6,595 bases of DNA, taken from the NCBI GenBank assembly GCA_902465425.1, contig CABQNA010000089.1, positions 1 to 6,595 of the forward strand, written 5' to 3'. The notes below the pieces were generated by a model. The model was not told where the DNA came from. It saw nothing but the letters and a program-made list of their open reading frames with translations, and did not search any database. Both the position numbers and the translations under genes were made by a program. The stretch is from an uncultured Collinsella sp. Its GTDB lineage: Bacteria > Actinomycetota > Coriobacteriia > Coriobacteriales > Coriobacteriaceae. Below, piece after piece: positions 1-6,595 of this stretch. Within the stretch, counting starts at the first letter, position 1, and each line of letters begins with the position of its first letter.

Positions 1-317
1 TCGTTCATGTTGGGATGACCCTGCAGGTGGCTGCCGATATGGCGCAGCGTCTCGAGATCCTCCTTGGGGAAGAACCCACGCTCGGCGAGCACGGCGTACA
101 GGCCCGGAGCGCAATGGCCCTTGGAGAGCACAAAACGGTCGCGATCGGCCTTGCGGGGATCGGCCGGGTCGACGTTCATTTCCTCAAAGTACAGATAGGT
201 CATGATGTCGGCAGCGCCGAGCGAACCGCCCGGATGGCCGGACTTGGCAGCGTGCACGCCGGTGACGATGCCCTTCCTTACCTCGTTGGCAACCTTTTTG
301 AGCTCTTCGTCGCTCAT
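1..317 (-). CDS. Transketolase, N-terminal (TPP-binding) subunit, 3' end cut by window edge
   Basis: Transketolase moves two-carbon ketol units between sugar phosphates in the non-oxidative pentose phosphate pathway, using thiamine diphosphate (TPP) in the cytoplasm. The visible 105 residues begin MSDEELKKVANEV and hold the family's TPP-side histidines: SGHPGG (His28), SKGH (His68) and QGHPNMN (His101). The start at 317 is supported by an AAAGGA Shine-Dalgarno seven bases upstream. The very short N-terminus and the LQGHPNMN form resemble the two-subunit transketolases of Gram-positives and archaea, where N- and C-terminal halves are separate genes. The C-terminal partner would lie left of the window, so the split is inferred. 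It follows the YitT-family gene on the same strand after 207 bp, so it probably has its own promoter. A 1-deoxyxylulose-5-phosphate synthase is less likely given the SKGHCAPGLYA block. Confidence 0.9.
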   Translation of the reverse strand, partial: MSDEELKKVANEVRKGIVTGVHAAKSGHPGGSLGAADIMTYLYFEEMNVDPADPRKADRDRFVLSKGHCAPGLYAVLAERGFFPKEDLETLRHIGSHLQGHPNMN

Positions 318-402
318 TGTGCCTTCCTTTCATCCTCATTAGACAAAATGCGCACGGCACCGAAGGTAATCCCAACACAGCCGCAATGCACGTACGTCAT
401 TC

Positions 403-430
403 ATTATGCTGGAAACTGATGGCTTTACCA
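403..430 (-). promoter_or_regulatory. Weak candidate promoter for the transketolase gene
   Basis: On the minus strand a CATAAT box (403-408) lies about 86 bases upstream of the transketolase start. The matching -35 position holds only TGGTAA at about 16-bp spacing, which is a poor match. Just downstream of it, at 389-398, lies an ACGTACGT self-complementary core flanked by AATG and CATT, which could be an operator over the start point. The rest of the 318-524 gap shows only a 5-bp AACCG/CGGTT hairpin after the yitT-like stop codon, with no U-run, so no convincing terminator is visible there. Confidence 0.25.
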
Positions 431-524
431 GAGTTTTTATCATTATTTGAACAATTTAGCAGGCAGAACCGCTGATGAAACGGTTTATCAATGTGAACGT
501 CTTTTGGATGGAACGCGGTCGACC

Positions 525-1415
525 CTACGAGCTAATGTCCTTGAATCCCTCGCCGAAGGCTTCCGTAACGTCAGCGACCGTCACAATGGCGTGAGGATCG
601 CGCTCGCGCACGATCGTCTTGAGGGTATTGAGCTCTCGACGGCTCACGATGACCATAATCACCGGCTTCTCGGCACCCGAATACATGCCAGTCGCCTTAA
701 ACTTGGTACAACCACGACCCAGGCCATACATGATATCGGCAGCGATATCAGGGAACTTGTCCGAGATGATGAGTACCATACGGCGTTTGTTGCCACCATC
801 GACCACGGCATCGATCACGTAGCCGCTAATGACCATCGAAAGGCCTGCATATAGCGCGTTTTCGATTGAAAAGACCGGAGCCGACAGCGCGCATACGGCA
901 ACATCGATCGCCATGACGGTCGAGCCCACGGGCAGCGAGGTGTTACGCGAGATGATTTGGCCAATCGTGTCCGAGCCGCCGGTGTTGGCGCCGGCGCGCA
1001 ACACCATGCCGTAACCGATGCCCGTAATAATGCCGCCCCACATGGCAGGGAGCATCAGGTCCGCATCCGCCAGAGGTGCTACAAACGGGGCGAACAGATC
1101 GGTAAAGAAGCCCAGCAGCACAAAGCCCGTCGCGGTCTGCACCACGTAGAACATGCCGCCCTCGCGCATAACGACCAGCAACAGCAAGGCGTTCATCACG
1201 ATCGTCTGAATACCAACGGGAAGCGACACGCCTCGCGCCGTGCCGACCGCCTGGATAATGGTGGCAAGGCCCGTAACGCCACCGGCAGCAAGGCCGTTGG
1301 GAATCAAAAACAGGTCGGTCGCAATAGCGGCCAGAGCACACCCCAACATGATCTGGGGCAGATCGTGAAAGAAGTTCATCGAAAGAATGCGCTTGATGTC
1401 CAGACGATATGCCAT
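525..1415 (-). CDS. YitT-family membrane protein with C-terminal DUF2179 domain
   Basis: This 296-residue protein belongs to the YitT/YebR family of integral membrane proteins (DUF161 region plus cytoplasmic DUF2179), whose transported substrate, if any, is unknown. About six hydrophobic segments are visible, roughly at residues 18-38, 44-60, 68-85, 90-112, 122-142 and 165-205. Family blocks seen are FLIPNGLAAGGVTGLA after the first segment, GANTGGSDTIGQ in the middle and GYVIDAV before the soluble domain. The DUF2179 part runs from about residue 217 to the end (IISDKFPDIA, then VIVSRRELNTLK). I chose the ATG at 1415 because a GAGGGAGG Shine-Dalgarno sits just before it. An in-frame GTG at 1439 would place that ribosome site inside the coding region and start inside a terminator stem. 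The stop is TAG. The gene follows prfB after 165 bp, with a terminator-like hairpin almost touching its ribosome site. Confidence 0.9.
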   Translation of the reverse strand: MAYRLDIKRILSMNFFHDLPQIMLGCALAAIATDLFLIPNGLAAGGVTGLATIIQAVGTARGVSLPVGIQTIVMNALLLLVVMREGGMFYVVQTATGFVLLGFFTDLFAPFVAPLADADLMLPAMWGGIITGIGYGMVLRAGANTGGSDTIGQIISRNTSLPVGSTVMAIDVAVCALSAPVFSIENALYAGLSMVISGYVIDAVVDGGNKRRMVLIISDKFPDIAADIMYGLGRGCTKFKATGMYSGAEKPVIMVIVSRRELNTLKTIVRERDPHAIVTVADVTEAFGEGFKDISS

Positions 1416-1427
1416 GCTGCCTCCCTC

Positions 1428-1456
1428 AAAAAAGCGCACCCCATCGGATGCGCTTT
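1428..1456 (-). terminator. Intrinsic terminator-like hairpin in the yitT-like leader
   Basis: On the minus strand the two arms AAAGCGCATCC and GGGTGCGCTTT form an 11-bp stem (one U-G pair) closed by a GATG tetraloop, followed by a run of six U. It could end prfB transcription. However, the U-run stops only 12 bases before the ATG of the YitT-family gene and runs straight into that gene's Shine-Dalgarno. Any promoter serving the YitT-family gene must therefore lie upstream of the hairpin and be read through it. It may act as an attenuator. A TAGAAT box at about 1477-1482 could be a -10 element, but its -35 is poor. Confidence 0.75.
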
Positions 1457-1495
1457 GAACTTCTTCTTGTATTCGATTCTACCGATTCGCCGGAC

Positions 1496-1519
1496 AAAAA
1501 CCACCCCTGCGCAGGGTTT
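1496..1519 (-). terminator. Possible weak terminator after prfB
   Basis: Downstream of the prfB stop the minus strand reads AAACC, then CCTGCGCAGG, then GGTTTTT. This allows a short nested hairpin (ACCCT/AGGGGT with a GCGC loop, or AAACC/GGTTT outside) followed by five U. The stem is short and partly irregular, so this is weaker than the hairpin at 1428-1456. It could act as the first of two tandem prfB terminators. Confidence 0.35.
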
Positions 1520-1580
1520 ATTCTGGATACAAACCCGTCCAACCGTTGGGCTTAGCATCGGCTTGAAGCCGCCCGATGTT

Positions 1581-2728
1581 TTAGACCTCCGAGCCTTCTG
1601 CATCGGCGTTGCCGGTGGCCCAGCGATGGTAGCCAATAACAAACGGGTCCAGGTCGCCATCGTCAAGAACTGCCTCGACGTTGCTGGTCTCCACGCCCGT
1701 GCGTAGGTCCTTGACCATCTGGTACGGGTAGAGCACGTAGCTGCGAATCTGGTTGCCAAAACCAATCGTGGTCTTGGGTCCGCGGATCTCATCGAGCGCC
1801 TCGGCACGCTTCTCGAGCTCAATCTCGTACAGGCGAGCCTTGAGGATCTGCATGCACGCGGCCTTGTTCTGAATCTGGCTGCGCTCGTTTTGGCAGGTGA
1901 CCACAATGCCGCTGGGGAAATGCGTCACGCGCACGGCGGAGTCGGTGGTGTTGACGCCCTGACCGCCCGGGCCGCTCGCGTGGTACACGTCCACGCGGAT
2001 GTCATCGGGACTGATCTCGATGTCGATATCATCGGGTAGCACGGGGATGACCTCGACGCCGGCAAACGTGGTCTGGCGGCGCTTCTTGTCGTCGGTGGGG
2101 CTAATGCGAACCAAGCGGTGGACGCCGGCCTCGGCGCGCAGCATGCCAAATGCGTCCTTGCCCTCGACGGTAAAGGTCGCGCGGTCGATGCCGATGACCT
2201 CGGCCGCGGGACAGTCGTTGATGGTGACCTTCCAGCCGCGACGCTGGCAGTACTTCATGTACATCTTAAAGAGCATGAAGGTCCAATCCTGGGCCTCCAG
2301 ACCACCCTGTCCGGGCTTGATGGTCACAATGGCATCGCCGTGATCGAACTCACCGGTAAACCAGCTCGAAAGCTCAAGCTCGTCGATAGCGCGAGCCAGG
2401 CGCTCAGCCGTGGCTGCAGCCTCCTCGCGAAGGGCGGCGGCGTCGGGGTCATCCCCCATCTCCTCGGCAAGCTCCAGCGCGGCGCGGGCATCGGAAAGCT
2501 CGCCGCGCGCGGTGTCCACGGCAGCGATATCTTCCTTGGTACGCGCGATCTCCTCCATGGTGGCACGGGCGGCGTCGGCGTCATCCCAAAAGCCAGGGGC
2601 AACACTTTTGGCCTCGAGCTCGGTCACGCGCGTGCGCTTTTCGTCCAGGTGGAGATACGACTCGACCTCACCGAGCCGGTCCGCGAACGCGTCCAGCTCG
2701 GCGGGCGTTACCTCTAAAGCCTCAGCCA

Positions 2729-2729
<1 letters not shown>
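1581..2729 (-). CDS. prfB: Peptide chain release factor 2 (RF2)
   Basis: RF2 enters the ribosomal A site at UAA or UGA and triggers hydrolysis of peptidyl-tRNA. This 382-residue protein has the expected order: an N-terminal helical domain (about 1-110), the codon-reading domain, the catalytic GGQ at residues 255-257 within SGPGGQGVNTTDSAVR, and the C-terminal QIRSYVL and VKDLRTGVETSN blocks. The tripeptide that normally reads SPF in RF2 is SPT here (residues 210-212, followed by DDKKRRQTTF). The gene is a single open frame. At the place where many bacteria have an in-frame UGA and programmed +1 shift (after ESYL), the codons simply read CTC CAC CTG. Its ATG overlaps the secA stop as TAATG, with an AGGA ribosome site seven bases upstream inside secA, so translation is likely coupled to secA. 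RF1 is excluded by overall sequence and by Ser rather than Pro at the first tripeptide position. Confidence 0.96.
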
Positions 2730-5536
<2,807 letters not shown>

Positions 5537-5597
5537 GTGGTTTTCCTTTTTGGCCATCGCCCACGCCGTGCAGCTGCGGACGAGTTAAACACAGATG

Positions 5598-5603
5598 ATT
5601 GTA
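5598..5603 (-). promoter_or_regulatory. Candidate -10 box of the secA-prfB promoter
   Basis: The minus strand has TACAAT, five of six matches to the sigma-70 -10 consensus, about 60 bases upstream of the secA start. The expected -35 region (about 5621-5626, GGCCGC) does not match TTGACA, so either the promoter needs an activator or another site is used. A 16-bp perfect palindrome lies just upstream at 5631-5646. A strong terminator separates this region from rpmE, so a local promoter is required. Confidence 0.45.
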
Positions 5604-5630
5604 CTTTAGCCAAACAAGGCGCGGCCTATA

Positions 5631-5646
5631 CGGTCGAGCTCGACCG
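5631..5646. repeat. 16-bp perfect palindrome upstream of secA
   Basis: CGGTCGAGCTCGACCG reads identically on both strands. It lies about 28 bp upstream of the candidate secA -10 box, next to where a -35 element would sit. That position suits an operator or activator site, but chance in GC-rich DNA is possible and no regulator is identified. Confidence 0.5.
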
Positions 5647-5665
5647 CCACGTAATAACTACGACC

Positions 5666-5761
5666 AACCTGCCACAATGGGACAGGTTAATTTTGGCAGG
5701 TCTATCTGGGCAAACGCCGCCTCTCCGCCATGTGGTGCCATGGGGACAGGTTAGTTTGCAC
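5666..5761. repeat. Two copies of a GGGACAGGTTA intergenic repeat
   Basis: On the plus strand ATGGGACAGGTTAATTT (5677-5693) and ATGGGGACAGGTTAGTTT (5740-5757) are near-identical direct copies about 63 bp apart. Each is bracketed by a small inverted repeat: ACCTGCC (5667-5673) with GGCAGGT (5695-5701) for the first, and GTGC (5735-5738) with GCAC (5758-5761) for the second. Short hairpin repeats of this kind in gaps between genes resemble REP elements or degenerate ends of IS200-like elements. No transposase is present here, so that origin is inference. Confidence 0.55.
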
Positions 5762-5772
5762 TAATTTAAAAA

Positions 5773-5809
5773 GAAAAAGGGCCGCGCACCCAAACGGATG
5801 CGCGGCCCT
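5773..5809 (-). terminator. Strong intrinsic terminator of rpmE
   Basis: On the minus strand a 14-bp stem (arms AGGGCCGCGCATCC and GGGTGCGCGGCCCT, one U-G pair) with a GTTT tetraloop is followed by a U-rich tail (UUUU, C, UUUUU). It starts 36 bases after the rpmE stop and has no U-run on the other strand, so it ends minus-strand transcripts only. It isolates rpmE from secA. Confidence 0.9.
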
Positions 5810-5845
5810 CATGCCATGAATGCGAGTGTTTCCGCGGCGAGCTAT

Positions 5846-6271
5846 TTACTCAGCAGCCTCGGTGGTCTCGGCCTCGGCAGCGGCCTCCTCGACGGGAGCC
5901 TCTGCGGGAGCCTCGGCGGCCTGCTTGGCAGCCTCCTCGGCAAACTTAGCAGCACGCTTGGCCTTCTCGGCGGCCTTAGCCTCAGCGGCGGCCTTGCGAG
6001 CGGCCTCGGCCTCAGCAGCCTTGGCGGCCTTGGCAGCCTTGGCCTCCTCGGCCTTCTTGAGCTGGGCGGCAGCGGCGCCACCGAACTTGTCGGCGAAGCG
6101 CTGGACGCGTCCACCGGTGTCGACGAACTTCTGCTGGCCGGTGTAGAACGGGTGGCACTCGTTGCAAAGCTCGACCTTCATCTCGGACACGGTAGCGTGC
6201 GTCTTGAAGGTGTTGCCGCAGGAGCACGTCACCGTGCACTCGACATACTGGGGATGGATACCCTGCTTCAT
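5846..6271 (-). CDS. rpmE: Ribosomal protein bL31 with long Ala-rich C-terminal extension
   Basis: bL31 sits on the large subunit and bridges to the small-subunit head. Residues 1-65 are a complete bL31 of the zinc-binding type: MKQGIHPQY at the start, Cys16 and Cys18 (CSCGN), Cys36 and Cys39 ([10 protein letters not shown]), then [14 protein letters not shown]. Typical bL31 is about 65-85 residues, but this protein continues for 76 more (66-141). Half of these are Ala and most of the rest Lys, Glu and Arg. Lys/Arg dominate the first part and acidic residues with two Pro the end, and a long helix is likely. The start at 6271 has a strong AAGGAG Shine-Dalgarno seven bases upstream, and the stop is TAA. 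The gene has its own promoter, structured leader and terminator, so it appears monocistronic. The four Cys point to zinc-dependent stability, but no Zur box is evident. Confidence 0.95.
   Translation of the reverse strand: MKQGIHPQYVECTVTCSCGNTFKTHATVSEMKVELCNECHPFYTGQQKFVDTGGRVQRFADKFGGAAAAQLKKAEEAKAAKAAKAAEAEAARKAAAEAKAAEKAKRAAKFAEEAAKQAAEAPAEAPVEEAAAEAETTEAAE
6018..6044 (-). repeat. Three 9-nt tandem units inside the rpmE extension
   Basis: On the plus strand the unit GCCTTGGCN is repeated three times in a row (6018-6026, 6027-6035, 6036-6044), encoding Ala-Lys-Ala triplets on the minus strand. Similar Ala/Lys codon blocks surround it. The near-perfect repetition suggests the tail grew by slippage or unequal exchange and may vary in length between strains. 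Confidence 0.6.
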
Positions 6272-6349
6272 GGTAGGACTCCTTATTGGTCAGGCGCTGG
6301 TTACCGATCAGCGCATAAGGCGTCTTGGTTTCCGACCAAGACAACAAAC
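6272..6349 (-). ncRNA. Structured 5' leader of rpmE, candidate bL31 autoregulatory element
   Basis: Between the predicted start point (about 6349) and the rpmE ATG the transcript can form two hairpins of exactly 21 nt: 6342-6322 (arms GTCTTGGT/ACCAAGAC) and 6314-6294 (arms GCGCTG/CAGCGC). Aligned base for base, both carry UCGG(A/U)AACCA at positions 8-17. Their outer stems differ by paired changes (U-A to C-G, C-G to G-C, U-A to C-G). Between them lies CCTTAT (6320-6315), which is the exact complement of ATAAGG (6286-6281), part of the AAGGAG Shine-Dalgarno. Pairing these would enclose the second hairpin and hide the ribosome site. Leaders of bL31 genes are known in several bacterial groups. 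Assignment to bL31 feedback here is inference. Confidence 0.65.
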
Positions 6350-6355
6350 TCGGCT

Positions 6356-6384
6356 ATGGTACCACGGCGCCGCGTGTCCCACAA
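6356..6384 (-). promoter_or_regulatory. Candidate rpmE promoter with extended -10
   Basis: The minus strand has an extended -10, TGG followed by TACCAT (TACCAT at 6361-6356), and a TTGTGG -35 (6384-6379) at exactly 17-bp spacing. The start point would fall near 6349, placing the first leader hairpin at the very 5' end of the message, which supports the assignment. The -35 matches the consensus only at TTG. Confidence 0.5.
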
Positions 6385-6440
6385 AAGGTTCACGGTCTTT
6401 TCGGAACGACACGAATCTGACCCATCGAAACACATCTCCA

Positions 6441-6525
6441 CCGTTCCTTCAACTGGGAAAATGCCGTCCCCGGGGCCTGAGAAGGGCACCGGGGACGTTC
6501 GACTGACTGCGGGAACGGCCTTTCC
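6441..6525. repeat. Nested inverted repeat upstream of rpmE
   Basis: CGTCCCCGG (6465-6473) and CCGGGGACG (6489-6497) are perfect 9-bp inverted arms, with GCC/GGC pairing possible inside the 15-nt loop. Around them, CCGTTCC (6441-6447) is the exact complement of GGAACGG (6512-6518), and GGAAA (6456-6460) with TTTCC (6521-6525) gives an alternative outer pairing. Neither strand has a U-run immediately after the stem (the minus strand has GCATTTT), so a standard terminator is not well supported. A REP-like element or a weak terminator for a gene to the right is possible. The adjoining stretch 6385-6440 shows nothing else I can interpret. Confidence 0.55.
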
Positions 6526-6560
6526 GCTCAATGTGTTCGGCTGAGATCGGAAATCAACCA

Positions 6561-6583
6561 AACTGAACTAGGTTCAGTTGACA
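6561..6583 (+). promoter_or_regulatory. Operator-like palindrome overlapping a consensus -35 box
   Basis: AACTGAAC (6561-6568) and GTTCAGTT (6572-6579) form a perfect 8-bp inverted repeat with a TAG spacer. Its last two bases are the first two of a perfect TTGACA -35 (6578-6583) on the plus strand. The -10 would fall at or just past 6601, outside the window, so the promoter is incomplete. The layout suggests a rightward gene, divergent from rpmE, controlled by a dimeric repressor such as a TetR-type protein. The regulator type is a guess from site shape. Confidence 0.5.
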
Positions 6584-6595
6584 TGGTTAAAAACG

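Noticed and set aside
1416..1439. Upstream GTG start for the yitT-like gene
   Set aside because: It would begin inside the terminator stem and translate the GAGGGAGG ribosome site. The ATG at 1415 is better placed.
957..1706. 249-codon plus-strand frame across the yitT-like and prfB ends
   Set aside because: It is antisense to two well-supported genes and crosses the terminators between them. No recognisable domain.
5537..5557. Upstream ATG start for secA
   Set aside because: No Shine-Dalgarno precedes it, and the AAAGGA that serves the ATG at 5536 would then lie inside the coding region.
5558..5760. SecM-like arrest peptide upstream of secA
   Set aside because: No open frame with a ribosome site is visible between the rpmE terminator and secA.
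6301..6561. 86-codon minus-strand frame upstream of rpmE
   Set aside because: It starts with TTG without a ribosome site, runs through the inverted repeat and the rpmE promoter and leader, and its translation resembles no family I know.
6561..6579. LexA (SOS) box
   Set aside because: The GAAC and GTTC halves are separated by three bases, while the Gram-positive LexA site needs four (GAAC-N4-GTTC).

Overview
The window comes from a GC-rich bacterium, most probably a high-GC Gram-positive of the class Coriobacteriia (Collinsella-like). This rests on the sequence of the release factor (RRQT, SGPGGQGVNTTDSAVR and LHPYQ/LYPYQ-type blocks as in Actinobacteria), the adjacent secA-prfB pair, an apparently split transketolase and a bL31 with a long Ala-rich tail. 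No rRNA or tRNA is present, so the genus is an inference from remembered protein families.

All five genes lie on the minus strand. Read in the direction of transcription (right to left) they are: rpmE (ribosomal protein bL31) with its own promoter, a structured 5' leader and a strong terminator; a 288-bp gap between rpmE and secA with that terminator, two repeat copies, a 16-bp palindrome and the secA promoter; secA, whose stop codon overlaps the prfB (RF2) start by one base; a gap holding one or two terminator-like hairpins, the second almost touching the ribosome-binding site of the next gene; a YitT-family membrane protein; a 207-bp gap; and the first 105 codons of a transketolase N-terminal subunit cut by the left edge. 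The right end (6343-6595) has no supported gene. It holds the rpmE promoter, a nested inverted repeat and a perfect 8-bp operator-like palindrome abutting a consensus TTGACA box that points right, out of the window.

Functionally this is mostly housekeeping: translation (bL31, RF2), protein export (SecA), a membrane protein of unknown substrate, and carbon metabolism. The accessory interest is in regulation and sequence variation. The rpmE leader contains two equal-length 21-nt hairpins with a shared loop sequence and compensating stem changes, plus a strand complementary to the Shine-Dalgarno, which looks like an autoregulatory ribosomal-protein leader. RF2 carries Ser-Pro-Thr where the stop-codon-reading tripeptide is normally Ser-Pro-Phe, and its gene has no programmed frameshift. 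The yitT-like gene seems to lie directly behind an intrinsic terminator. Nothing here resembles a defence system, mobile gene cassette or CRISPR array.
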